A stretch of 64,000 nucleotides of DNA, taken from assembly GCF_020181035.1 (NCBI RefSeq), contig NZ_JAIQYY010000009.1, positions 1 to 64,000 of the forward strand, in the 5' to 3' direction. Positions 54,824 through 62,818 of the stretch are shown piece by piece (the stretch's first letter is position 1; every line of letters starts with the position of its first letter). The stretch is from Streptomyces sp. CoH27 (GTDB lineage Bacteria > Actinomycetota > Actinomycetes > Streptomycetales > Streptomycetaceae). The notes beneath the pieces are model-generated. The model did no database searches. It was given only the letters and a program-made list of their open reading frames with translations, and was not told the origin of the DNA. The translations under genes and the position numbers were made by a program.

Positions 54824-55144
54824 ATGCAACGCGTGTGTTTCCTGCTGAAGGTCCGGGCGGACCGGCTCGACGAGTACCGCGAGCGGCACGCCGCCGTCTG
54901 GCCGGAGATGCTCGACGCCCTGACGGCGACGGGCTGGCACAACTACTCGCTGTTCCTGCGCGAGGACGGCCTGCTCGTCGGCTATCTGGAGACCGAGGAC
55001 TTCGCCGCCGCCCAGGCCGGCATGGAGGCCACCGACGTCAACGCCCGCTGGCAGGCCGAGATGGCGCCGTTCTTCGAGTCGTTGGACGGCGCCCGGCCCG
55101 ACGAGGCCATGAAACCGCTCACCGAAGTCTTCCACCTCGCCTGA
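54824..55144 (+). CDS. rhaM: L-rhamnose mutarotase
   Basis: A 106-residue enzyme that interconverts rhamnose anomers. With the ATG at 54824 the family His falls at residue 22 (DEYRERHAAVWP), as in E. coli RhaM, and GWHNYSLFL follows. This start also has a G-rich ribosome site; the ATG at 54809 does not. It sits directly after rhaS. Confidence 0.9.
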   Translation: MQRVCFLLKVRADRLDEYRERHAAVWPEMLDALTATGWHNYSLFLREDGLLVGYLETEDFAAAQAGMEATDVNARWQAEMAPFFESLDGARPDEAMKPLTEVFHLA

Positions 55145-55159
55145 CCCGGAGACGCACCC

Positions 55160-56572
55160 ATGAGAAGACGCACTGTCCTGGCCACCGCGCTCGCGGCAGC
55201 GGCGGCCGCCCCGGGCACGGCACGGGCGGCCACCCCCGGCCCGTCGGTCGCCGAGCGGGGCAGCACTCGACTCGACGCCCAGGCCGTCTACTTCGTCTCC
55301 TACGACGGCCTGATCAACAACAACTCGTTCCAGAAGAACGGGCTGCTGACCTACAAGGGCTACCAGTACGCGGTCTGGTACACCGCCACCCGCAACGCCG
55401 TCGTCGCCCGCCGCGTCCTGGGCGGATCCACCTGGTCCACGGTCACCCTCTCCCATCAGCTCAAGAGCGACGACTCCCACAACGTCATCTCGATGGGCGT
55501 CTCCAAGACCGACGGCCGGCTGCACCTGAACATGGACTCCCACAGCGACGGCTACTTCTACGTCAAATCGGTCGCGGGGCTCATGGACAACCCCGCGTCG
55601 ACCGCCTGGACCTCGTCCGTCTTCGGCGCCGTACAGACCTCCCTCGACGGGCTGGCCCTCACCTCCCAGTTCACCTACCCGCAGTTCATCGCCACCCCCG
55701 AGGGCAGGCTTCAGCTCAGCTACCGGGCCGGCATCTCCGGCAACGGCCGCAACGCGCTGGCGGAGTACGACGGTTCGACCTGGGCGACGCTGGGGGAGTG
55801 GACCAGCTCGACCGGCACCTACACCAGCGAGCACGGCTCCAGCACCGCCCGCAACATGTATCTGCACGGCATCGACTACGACGTTAACGGCCGGCTGCAC
55901 GCCTTCTTCACCTGGCGGGAACAGAACGCCGCCGTGATGTGCAACAGCGGCGGGATCACCAACCACGACACGGGCTACGTCCACTCCACCGACCGCGGCC
56001 GCACCTGGCGCAACGACGCGGGCACCGTCGTGGGCACCACGGGCGGATCCGACACCGTGGCCGTCACGGACAGCGGGCTCGTGGTGGATCCCCTCGACCC
56101 CGACCACTCGCTGATGAACCAGGAGAGCCAGTTCACCGACTCGGCCGGCCTCCCGCACGCGATCATCAGCTACGTCCCCGGCCGCTTCGGCCGGTGCACC
56201 ACCGACTACGTCGCCGACCGCACCGCGGGCGGCCGCGCCTTCCACGTCCGCAAGAACGCCGCGGGCACCTGGCAGAAGACCGAGATCCCCGTCCCGCTGA
56301 ACTCCAGCCAGCGCACCAAGCTCGTCCTCGACCGCTACGACAACGCCTACGCGGTGTTCCCGTACGGACGCATCGCCGCTGCCTCGAAGGCCTCCGGCCA
56401 CACGGACTGGGCACTGCTGTACGACGGCGGCGACCTGAACGCCTTCGGCGAGGTCGTGATCGACGAGACGCGGATCGCGCAGGACGGCGTGCTGTCGTTC
56501 ATGTACCAGGAGAAGTCGACCGGAACGACCCCCTCGGCGCTCCACGTGGTCGACTTCGCCCTGCCCGTCTGA
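55160..56572 (+). CDS. Secreted BNR_4-type beta-propeller protein, likely polysaccharide lyase or glycosidase
   Basis: A 470-residue secreted protein. The N-terminus MRRRTVLATALAAAAAAPGT looks like a Tat-type signal. The rest is a repeat-built propeller with BNR_4 hallmarks: DDSHNVISMGVSKTDGRLHL, TYPQFIATPEGRLQLSYR and STDRGRTWRNDAGT. BNR_4 propellers include the ulvan lyases PL24/PL25, and the related rhamnose-active GH145/PL42 enzymes also use a seven-bladed fold. Being 15 bp after rhaM in the rha operon, it probably frees rhamnose-containing sugars outside the cell. Family assignment and reaction need testing. The His in DDSHN is a catalytic candidate. Confidence 0.7.
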   Translation: MRRRTVLATALAAAAAAPGTARAATPGPSVAERGSTRLDAQAVYFVSYDGLINNNSFQKNGLLTYKGYQYAVWYTATRNAVVARRVLGGSTWSTVTLSHQLKSDDSHNVISMGVSKTDGRLHLNMDSHSDGYFYVKSVAGLMDNPASTAWTSSVFGAVQTSLDGLALTSQFTYPQFIATPEGRLQLSYRAGISGNGRNALAEYDGSTWATLGEWTSSTGTYTSEHGSSTARNMYLHGIDYDVNGRLHAFFTWREQNAAVMCNSGGITNHDTGYVHSTDRGRTWRNDAGTVVGTTGGSDTVAVTDSGLVVDPLDPDHSLMNQESQFTDSAGLPHAIISYVPGRFGRCTTDYVADRTAGGRAFHVRKNAAGTWQKTEIPVPLNSSQRTKLVLDRYDNAYAVFPYGRIAAASKASGHTDWALLYDGGDLNAFGEVVIDETRIAQDGVLSFMYQEKSTGTTPSALHVVDFALPV

Positions 56573-56652
56573 CCGGTCGGGGCCGGGCAGGGCGATGACG
56601 GTAATGTGAAGCCCTGCCCGCCGCCCCTCGTTCACCTGGAGGTCCTCGCCCG

Positions 56653-57678
56653 ATGACCCAGTCGGTGGGTATCAAGGACGTCGCCCGCGCCGCCGGAGTG
56701 TCGGTGGGCACGGTGTCGAACGTCATCAACCGCCCGGACACCGTCGCCAGTGAGACCCGGGCCCGGGTGCTGTCCGCGATCGACCGGCTCGGCTACGTCC
56801 GCAGCGAGTCCGCGCGCCAGCTGCGCGCCGGCCGCAGCCGGATCATGGGCCTGCTCGTCCTCGACATGGGCAACCCCTTCTTCGTGGACGTGGCGCGCGG
56901 CGCCGAGCGGGCGGCCCGGGAGGCGGGGGTCGGCGTGATGGTCTGCAACAGCGCACAGAACGCCGCCGAGGAGGCCGAGTACCTCTCCCTGTTCGCCGAG
57001 CAGCGGGTGCGGGGCGTGCTGCTCACCCCGGCCGACGCCACCGGCCGCAACATCGAGACCTTCCGCCGGCACAGCATCCCGTTCGTGCTGGTCGACCGGG
57101 TCGCCGAGGGCACCACCGAGTGCTCCGTCTCCGTGGACGACGTCGCCGGCGGCGCCCTCGCCGTGCGCCATCTGGTGGACGCCGGACACCGCTCGATCGC
57201 CTACGTCAGCGGGCCGCCCGGCCTGAACCAGGTCCGCGACCGCCGCACCGGCGCGCTGAACGCGCTCGCCGAGGCCGGGCTCGGCCCCGAGGCGCTGCGC
57301 GAACTGCCCACCGAACGCCTCGACGTGGCCGCCGGCCGGGACGCGGGCGCCCGCCTGCTCGGCCTCGCCGACCGCCCCACCGCCGTGTTCTGCGCCAACG
57401 ACCTGCTCGCCCTCGGTGTGCTCCAGGCCATGTACGCGGCGGGCGTGACCGTCCCGGACGACCTGGCGATCGTCGGCTACGACGACATCGAGTTCGCGGC
57501 GGCGGCGGCCGTACCACTGACCTCCGTACGGCAGCCTGCCGTCACCATGGGCGCGCTCGCCGCCGAGCTGCTGCTGGAGGAGACCGAGGAGGGCGAGGGC
57601 AAGCGGGCGCACGAGCACCGGCGCGTGGTGCTCCAGCCGGAGCTGGTCGTGCGCCGCTCCAGCCTCGCCGCGCGCTGA
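56653..57678 (+). CDS. rhaR: LacI-family transcriptional regulator, probable rhamnose regulator
   Basis: A 341-residue LacI repressor. The N-terminal HTH VGIKDVARAAGVSVGTVSNV is complete, and the sugar-binding core includes GLLVLDMGNPFFVDVARG, VLVDRV and FCANDLLALGVLQAM. CTGGAGG lies upstream of the ATG. It closes the rha operon, and its operators are most likely those at 49730, 49825 and 49896. Confidence 0.88.
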   Translation: MTQSVGIKDVARAAGVSVGTVSNVINRPDTVASETRARVLSAIDRLGYVRSESARQLRAGRSRIMGLLVLDMGNPFFVDVARGAERAAREAGVGVMVCNSAQNAAEEAEYLSLFAEQRVRGVLLTPADATGRNIETFRRHSIPFVLVDRVAEGTTECSVSVDDVAGGALAVRHLVDAGHRSIAYVSGPPGLNQVRDRRTGALNALAEAGLGPEALRELPTERLDVAAGRDAGARLLGLADRPTAVFCANDLLALGVLQAMYAAGVTVPDDLAIVGYDDIEFAAAAAVPLTSVRQPAVTMGALAAELLLEETEEGEGKRAHEHRRVVLQPELVVRRSSLAAR

Positions 57679-57776
57679 CCCGAGGGTCAGTAAGAAACGG
57701 TGATCCCCGGACTCGGCTCGCGCCCGGTCATGTGCTGAACTGGGTCGCGTCCGTACCGTCCGTCCCGGGAGCCCCG

Positions 57777-59078
57777 TTGAGCCTCAGCTACCGCCAGCCT
57801 GGTGTCGTCCTCACCGACCGCCGCTTCGCCGTGCCCCTCGACCATGCCGACCCGGGCGGCGAGACCATCGAGCTGTACGCCCGTGAGGCGGTCGCGAGCG
57901 ACAAGGCCGGGCAGGACCTGCCCTGGCTCCTCTATCTCCAGGGCGGTCCCGGCTTCGGGGCGAATCGTTTCGTCGGACGTCAGGCCTGGCTCGACCGGGC
58001 CCTGAAGGACTACCGCGTCCTCCTCCTCGACCAGCGCGGCACCGGCAGCTCCACGCCCGCCACCCGGCAGACGCTCCCGCTGCGCGGCGGCCCCGCCGAG
58101 CAGGCCGCCTACCTCACCCACTTCCGCGCCGACTCCATCGTCCGAGACTGCGAGGCCATCCGCCCCGAGGTCACCGGCGGCGCCCCCTGGACCGTGCTCG
58201 GCCAGAGCTTCGGCGGCTTCTGCACGGTGTCGTATCTCTCCCTCGCCCCCGAGGGTCTCGCCGCCGCCGTCATCACCGGTGGCCTGCCCTCCCTGCACGC
58301 CCACGCCGACGACGTGTACCGCGCCGCCTACCCGCGCGTCGAGCGCAAGGTCACCGCGCACTACGCCCGCTACCCGCAGGACGTCGAGCGGGCCCGCCGG
58401 ATCGCCGACCACCTCCTCACCCACGACGTGGTCCTCCCGAACGGCTACCGGTTCACGGCCGAGGCCTTCCAGTCCCTGGGCCTGATGCTCGGCACCAGCG
58501 ACGGCAGCCACCGCCTGCACCACCTCCTGGAGGACGCCTTCGTGCGCACCCCGGCCGGCCTGGAGCTGTCCGACGCCTTCCAGGAGCAGGCCCAGTCCCT
58601 GCTGTCGTACGCGGGCCACCCCCTCTACGCCCTCGTCCACGAGTCGATCTACGCCCAGGGCGGCCGCCCCACCGCCTGGGCCGCCGAGCGGATCCGCGCC
58701 GAGTTCCCCCAGTTCGACGCGGCGAAGGCCCTCGCGGGCGACGCCCCGGTGCTCTTCACCGGCGAGACCGTCCACCCCTGGATGTTCGAGGCCGACCCCG
58801 CCCTGCGCCCCCTGCGCGACACGGCCGGCCTCCTCGCCGCCCGCACCGACTGGCACCCGCTGTACGACCCGGCCCGCCTCGCCGCCAATGAGGTACCGGT
58901 GGCGGCCGCGATCTACCACGACGACATGTACGTCGACACGGCGCACTCCCTGGAGACGGCGCGCGCGATCCGGGGTCTGCGGACGTGGGTCACCGATGAG
59001 TTCGAGCACGACGGGCTGCGGACGGGGGCGCCGAGGGTGCTGGACAGGTTGCTGGTATTGACGCGCGACGAGGTGTGA
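57777..59078 (+). CDS. Alpha/beta hydrolase, proline-iminopeptidase-like (S33)
   Basis: A 433-residue cytoplasmic hydrolase. LLYLQGGPGFGANRF is the S33 oxyanion signature, DQRGTGSST is the usual strand-turn, and the nucleophile Ser is in LGQSFGGFC (near residue 145). It probably removes N-terminal proline or similar residues from peptides. The TTG at 57777 has GGGAG at a good distance; a GTG at 57732 lacks one. It is followed by a dispersed repeat. Confidence 0.8.
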   Translation: MSLSYRQPGVVLTDRRFAVPLDHADPGGETIELYAREAVASDKAGQDLPWLLYLQGGPGFGANRFVGRQAWLDRALKDYRVLLLDQRGTGSSTPATRQTLPLRGGPAEQAAYLTHFRADSIVRDCEAIRPEVTGGAPWTVLGQSFGGFCTVSYLSLAPEGLAAAVITGGLPSLHAHADDVYRAAYPRVERKVTAHYARYPQDVERARRIADHLLTHDVVLPNGYRFTAEAFQSLGLMLGTSDGSHRLHHLLEDAFVRTPAGLELSDAFQEQAQSLLSYAGHPLYALVHESIYAQGGRPTAWAAERIRAEFPQFDAAKALAGDAPVLFTGETVHPWMFEADPALRPLRDTAGLLAARTDWHPLYDPARLAANEVPVAAAIYHDDMYVDTAHSLETARAIRGLRTWVTDEFEHDGLRTGAPRVLDRLLVLTRDEV

Positions 59079-59094
59079 AGCGACGGGTGGGGCA

Positions 59095-59176
59095 GCGCCC
59101 CAAAGGGGCGCGGGGCCGTGTCCGACGTGCGGCTGCCGCCGCGCCGGCGAGAAAGCACGAGGAACCCGCAGCTGCC
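59095..59176 (+). repeat. Dispersed intergenic repeat, copy B
   Basis: It opens with the perfect hairpin GCGCCCC-AAA-GGGGCGC (59095-59111), then CGGGGCCGTGTCCGACGTGC and a GGCTGCCGCCGCG core with an AACCCGCAG tail. This matches copies at 48423 and 62825 (inverted). It lies after the S33 hydrolase and may serve as its terminator. Confidence 0.7.
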
Positions 59177-59201
59177 GGACGGCGGACGAGGACAGACGAA
59201 C

Positions 59202-59956
59202 ATGGTGCAGCCCATGACCGAGCCGAAGATCACCCGACTCCAGCCCGTGCCGACGGACCGGCACCGCGCCCGCTGCGTCGTGACCACCCCGATGACCTGG
59301 AGTACGGCCGCTCCGCCGCCATAGCGGGCTGGACCGACGGCGGCCGCGACGTCACCCATGTGCCGGCGACCCGCGGCGAGGCCGGTGTCGACACCCTCGA
59401 CCCCGCCGTCTGCGGCGCGCTGCGTGAGCGCGAGCAGCGGGCCGGTGCGGCGGCGGTCGGCGTCAGCACCGTGGAGTTCCTCGACCACCGGGACGGCGTC
59501 ATCGAGTACGGCCCCCCGCTGCGCCGCGACATCGCCGCCGCGATCCGCCGTCACCGCCCCGAACTCGTCATCACCCTCAACCACCGTGACACCTGGGGCG
59601 AGGTCGAGTGGAACACACCGGATCACGTCGCGGTCGGCCGGGCCACCCTCGACGCCGCGGCGGACGCGGGAAACCGGTGGATCTTCCCGGAACTCACCGA
59701 ACAGGGCCTGGAGCCCTGGAACGGCGTGCGCTGGGTGGCGATCGCGGGCTCCAGCCGGCCCACCCACGCCGTCGACGCGGGTCCCGGCCTGGAGCGGGCG
59801 GTGCGCTCGCTGCTCGAACACCGCACGTACATCGAGGCGTTGACCCCGCAGGACCCGCAGACGTACGTCCGTGACTTCCTGACCACGCGGACCACCGCCA
59901 ACGCCGTACGCTTCGGCGGCACACCCGCGGTGGTCTTCGAGGTCTTCAGCCGCTAG
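59202..59956 (+). pseudogene. PIG-L (LmbE) family deacetylase, frameshifted
   Basis: The normal start is MTEPKITRLQPVPTDRHRAR (from 59202 or 59214) and then VVT. The expected A-H-P-D-D metal motif follows only in the next frame, as HPDDLEYGRSAAIAGWT. The shift lies at about 59285-59295 and fits loss of one or four bases around GTGACCACCCCGAT. The rest of the domain is intact (RGEAGVDTLDP, LNHRDTWGEVEW, TPDHVAVGRA). With the shift corrected it would be a roughly 250-residue zinc-dependent N-deacetylase. Either a recent pseudogene or a sequencing error. Confidence 0.75.
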
Positions 59957-60003
59957 CGCGCGGCCCGAGTTGACCCTCCCCTTATCGGTAGTCTTGCAGA
60001 GAG

Positions 60004-60023
60004 CCCCGGCGTTCACGCCGGGG
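60004..60023. other. Left-end subterminal hairpin of the IS element
   Basis: CCCCGGCG-TTCA-CGCCGGGG is a perfect 8-bp stem with a tetraloop, 18 nt inside the predicted left end. IS605-type TnpA recognises such imperfect or perfect hairpins. It also lies downstream of tnpA and could end its message. Confidence 0.7.
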
Positions 60024-60057
60024 ATGAATGCATCTCAAGGCAGCTCTGAAGTGCACC

Positions 60058-60474
60058 TTAGAGCGGACGTTTTTGCTGCTCGATGTACTGGCGCACGATC
60101 GCCAACGGTGCTCCGCCGCACGATGCCGAGAAATACGAGGGTGACCACAGGTGCCCGTGCATGAGGGCGCGGTTGATCCGTCCGGTGAACTCCTGCCGTA
60201 TCCGGCGAGCGGAGACGCCCTTGAGGCTGTTGACCATCTTCGAGACGGCGACCTTGGGCGGGTAGTGCACCAAAAGGTGGACATGATCGCGTTCGCCGTT
60301 GAACTCCTTCAGCTCCGCCTCGAAGTCCTCGCAGACCTTACGCATGATCTCTTCGCAGCGCGTCAGCATCTCGTCGTCGAACACCCCGCGCCGGTACTTC
60401 GTCACGAAGACCAAGTGCACATGCATCGCCGAAACAACATGCCTGCCACGTCTGTAGTCATTCTCTCCATCCAT
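60058..60474 (-). CDS. tnpA: IS200/IS605 transposase TnpA (Y1 HUH enzyme)
   Basis: A 138-residue single-strand transposase. The HUH motif is His64-x-His66 in ERDHVHLLVHYPP, and the catalytic Tyr130 is in VRQYIEQQ. FVTKYRRGVF and HLWSPSYFSASCG are also family hallmarks. Length is normal. It is divergent from tnpB across 27 bp. Confidence 0.93.
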   Translation of the reverse strand: MDGENDYRRGRHVVSAMHVHLVFVTKYRRGVFDDEMLTRCEEIMRKVCEDFEAELKEFNGERDHVHLLVHYPPKVAVSKMVNSLKGVSARRIRQEFTGRINRALMHGHLWSPSYFSASCGGAPLAIVRQYIEQQKRPL

Positions 60475-60501
60475 GAGACCAATCGTAGTAATGTCTTTGT
60501 C

Positions 60502-61782
60502 ATGCAGCTCCGCTACAACTACCGGGCCTACCCGGATGCCACCCAGCGCCGTGCGCTGGCGAGCGCGTTCGGGTGCGCACGGGTGGTGTGGAACGACTGC
60601 CTGCGTGATCGCAAAGAAGCGCACGCGGCGGGGCTGCCGTATGTGAAGTCGGCCGAGCTGTCCCGGCTTCGCATCACCCAGGCCAAACGCACCGAGGAAC
60701 GCGCCTGGCTCGCCGACGTTTCGGCCGTCGTCCTGCAGCAGTCCCTTCGGGATCTCGACACCGCCTACAAGAACTTCTTCGACAGCCTCAAGGGCAAGCG
60801 GCAGGGCCGCAAGGTCGGCCCGCCCCGGTACAAATCGAAGAAGGACACCCGGCAGTCGATCCGCCTGAACACCAACGCCTTCTCCCTCCAGGGCAACAGC
60901 ACGGTGTACGTGGCCAAGGTCGGCAACCTCAAGGTCAAGTGGTCCCGCCCGCTTCCGGCCGCACCCACGTCCCTGACCATCACGAAAGACAGCTCCGGCC
61001 GGTACTTCCTCAGCTTCGTCGTGGACACCGAGCCGGACATCCTCCCCGGCGTGGAGACCGAGGCCGGTATCGACCTCGGCCCGTCCGCCTTCGCCGTCCT
61101 GTCCGACGGCCGCAAGATCGACAGCCCCCGCTTCCTGCGCCGGGCGGAGAAGAAGCTCAAGCGCCTTCAGCGGGAGCTGTCCCGCAAGGCCAAGGGATCG
61201 AAGAACCGGGCCAAGGCCCGCATCAAGGTCGCACGCCAGCACGCCAAGGTGGCGGACCGGCGCCGGGACTTCCACCACAAGGCATCCACACAGATCATTC
61301 GCGACAACCAAGCGGTGTACGTGGAGGACCTCGCGGTGTCCGGTCTCGGGCGCACCCGGCTCGCCAAGGCCGTGCACGACGCGGGATGGTCCGCGTTCGT
61401 CGGCATGCTGGAGTACAAGGCGGTCAAACACGGCCGCACCTTCGCCAAGGTAGACCGGGCTTTCCCGTCCTCTCAGGTCTGCTCGGCCTGCGGATTCCGG
61501 GACGGTCCCAAGCCCCTGCACGTCCGCGAGTGGACGTGCGGCGCATGCGGCACCGTGCACGACCGCGACCACAACGCAAGCCGCAACGTCCTCTTCGAAG
61601 GGCGCCGAATCGTCGCCACCGGACGGGTGGAGACGCTAAACGCCTGTGGAGTGCCGGTAAGACGGGCACACGTGCCCGCACAGCGCGGTGAAGCAGGAAG
61701 CCCCCGGAAGGGTCAGACGACCCGGGCCGGAATCCCTGGACTTCAGGCCAGGGAGCACGTCAAGTCAGGCTCGATGCTGTGA
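60502..61782 (+). CDS. tnpB: TnpB RNA-guided nuclease / IS605 accessory protein
   Basis: A 426-residue TnpB. RuvC-like catalytic residues fit Asp191 (GIDLGPS), Glu275 (VYVEDLAV) and Asp356 (DRDHNAS). The zinc finger is Cys327/Cys330/Cys346/Cys349. The N-terminal OTC-like domain starts RYNYRAYPDATQ. TnpB proteins are guided by an RNA from the element's right end to cut DNA next to the transposon-associated motif. The stop (61780-61782) lies 19 nt beyond the predicted element end, so the last six residues are encoded by host DNA. The right-end hairpin lies inside the gene. Confidence 0.92.
   Translation: MQLRYNYRAYPDATQRRALASAFGCARVVWNDCLRDRKEAHAAGLPYVKSAELSRLRITQAKRTEERAWLADVSAVVLQQSLRDLDTAYKNFFDSLKGKRQGRKVGPPRYKSKKDTRQSIRLNTNAFSLQGNSTVYVAKVGNLKVKWSRPLPAAPTSLTITKDSSGRYFLSFVVDTEPDILPGVETEAGIDLGPSAFAVLSDGRKIDSPRFLRRAEKKLKRLQRELSRKAKGSKNRAKARIKVARQHAKVADRRRDFHHKASTQIIRDNQAVYVEDLAVSGLGRTRLAKAVHDAGWSAFVGMLEYKAVKHGRTFAKVDRAFPSSQVCSACGFRDGPKPLHVREWTCGACGTVHDRDHNASRNVLFEGRRIVATGRVETLNACGVPVRRAHVPAQRGEAGSPRKGQTTRAGIPGLQAREHVKSGSML
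61620..61763 (+). ncRNA. Predicted right-end guide RNA (reRNA / omega RNA) scaffold of TnpB
   Basis: In characterised TnpB systems the guide scaffold is the transcript of the last 100-200 nt of the element and the guide is the adjoining flank. Here that gives a scaffold up to TCAA at 61763, with the guide starting at 61764 (GTCAGGCTCGATGCTG). Boundaries on the 5' side are a guess. Confidence 0.35.
61733..61754. other. Right-end subterminal hairpin of the IS element
   Basis: TCCCTGG (61733-61739) pairs with CCAGGGA (61748-61754) around ACTTCAGG. It is followed by GCACG-TCAA, the predicted right cleavage site. It lies within the tnpB coding frame. Confidence 0.7.
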
Positions 61783-61997
61783 GCGGACGAGAGGGCGGGC
61801 ACACGGGGTATTCGGTGGCGCAGGTCGCCGCGTTCGCGGGGGTGACCGTGCGGACGCTGCACCACGACGACAAGGCGGGGCTGCTCTCGCCGAGCGACCG
61901 CAGTCCCGCCGGATACCGCTCGTACGGCGACGCCGACCTGGCCCGGCTCCAGCAGCGCTTCCGCAGGTCAGTAGGCTTGCTGCCATGCCGGAACTGA
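61779..61997 (+). pseudogene. MerR/TipA-like regulator, 3'-truncated
   Basis: Only the N-terminal winged helix remains: YSVAQVAAFAGVTVRTLHHD followed by AGLLSPSDRSPAGYRSYG and ARLQQ at about residue 59. In TipA-like proteins this is followed by ILFYRELGFPL and a long dimerisation helix; here it breaks into unrelated sequence at about 61956 and stops at 61997. The promoter side is also interrupted by the IS element. It overlaps the start of the pentapeptide gene. Confidence 0.8.
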
Positions 61998-62818
61998 TAG
62001 CCGACCTCGCCGATCTGCGCGGTGACTGCGCCCAGTGCTTCGGGCTGTGCTGTGTCGCCCTGCCCTTCGCCACGTCCGCCGACTTCGCCCTGAACAAGCC
62101 TGCGGGCACGCCGTGCCCGAACCTCCAGGGCGACCACCGCTGCGGCATCCACGCCGAGCTGCGGACGAAGGGCTTCACTGGCTGCACGGTCTACGACTGC
62201 TTCGGCGCCGGCCAGAAGGTCTCGCAGGTCACCTTCGCCGGTCAGGACTGGCGTACCGGCTCCAAGGAGCACACCCGTCGGATGTTCGACACCTTCCCGG
62301 TCGTACGGCAGCTGCACGAGCTGCTCTGGTACCTGACCGAGGCGCTCGGCCTGCCCGCCGCCCGGCCCGTCCACGCCGACCTGCGCGAGGCCCTGGAGGA
62401 GACCGAACGGCTGACCCGGCAGACCCCCGAGGAGCTGGCCGCGCTGGACGTGGCCGCGCACCGGCAGCGGGTCAATGTGCTCCTGCTGCGCACCAGCGAA
62501 CTGGCCCGCGAGGGCGGCAAGAAGGGCAAGAGGAAGGACCGGCGGGGCGCGGACCTCATCGGGGCCCGGCTCCGCGGCGCCGACCTGCGCGGGGCGAGTC
62601 TGCGGGGCGCGTATCTCATCGCCGCGGACCTCACCGGTGCGGATCTGCGCGATACGGACATGATCGGCGCGGATCTGCGGGACGCGGACTTGACCGACGC
62701 GGACCTCACCGGTGCGTTCTTTCTCACCCAGCCGCAGGTGAATGCTGCGCGGGGCAGTGCCGGTACTCGGTTGCCGGGGTCAGTCAGCCGGCCGGTGCAC
62801 TGGGCAACCAGCGGGTGA
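61985..62818 (+). CDS. Pentapeptide-repeat protein with Cys-rich N-terminal domain
   Basis: A 277-residue protein. The N-terminal part has metal-ligand-like cysteines (DCAQCFGLCCVALPF and PCPNLQGDHRCGIH). The C-terminal part (about residues 182-250) is a right-handed beta-helix of pentapeptides (ARLRGADLRGASLRGAYL and ADLTGADLRDTDMIGADL). Some relatives mimic DNA or protect gyrase, but this N-terminal domain suggests another role. The 3' end overlaps the convergent P450 gene by 39 nt. Confidence 0.8.
   Translation: MPELIADLADLRGDCAQCFGLCCVALPFATSADFALNKPAGTPCPNLQGDHRCGIHAELRTKGFTGCTVYDCFGAGQKVSQVTFAGQDWRTGSKEHTRRMFDTFPVVRQLHELLWYLTEALGLPAARPVHADLREALEETERLTRQTPEELAALDVAAHRQRVNVLLLRTSELAREGGKKGKRKDRRGADLIGARLRGADLRGASLRGAYLIAADLTGADLRDTDMIGADLRDADLTDADLTGAFFLTQPQVNAARGSAGTRLPGSVSRPVHWATSG

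Larger units (their letters stand above)
59986..61763 (+). mobile_element. IS200/IS605-family element with tnpA and tnpB (about 1.78 kb)
   Basis: The element carries divergent tnpA (minus) and tnpB (plus) and has subterminal hairpins at both ends (60004-60023 and 61733-61754), not inverted repeats. The left cleavage would follow TTAT (59982-59985), and the right end is TCAA (61760-61763), the same right-end tetranucleotide as in IS608. No target duplication is expected for this single-strand transposition type. Both genes appear intact, so the element may be active. Confidence 0.8.
59970..61778 (+). promoter_or_regulatory. MerR-type promoter split by the IS200/IS605 element
   Basis: Left of the element, TTGACC (59970-59975) is a consensus -35. 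Right of it, GATGCT (61773-61778) fits a -10. When 59986-61763 is removed the two are separated by exactly 19 bp (CTCCCCTTAT plus GTCAGGCTC), the long spacer typical of MerR-activated promoters. A TGAC...GTCA dyad is also restored. The MerR gene fragment starts right after. Inference from reconstruction. Confidence 0.55.

Noticed and set aside
57120..57776. N-terminal extension of the S33 hydrolase into the LacI gene
   Set aside because: It is an out-of-frame read of the LacI coding region; the TTG at 57777 with GGGAG is the better start.
60058..61572. Long minus-strand protein covering tnpB
   Set aside because: It is antisense to tnpB for most of its length; only the last 138 residues form TnpA.
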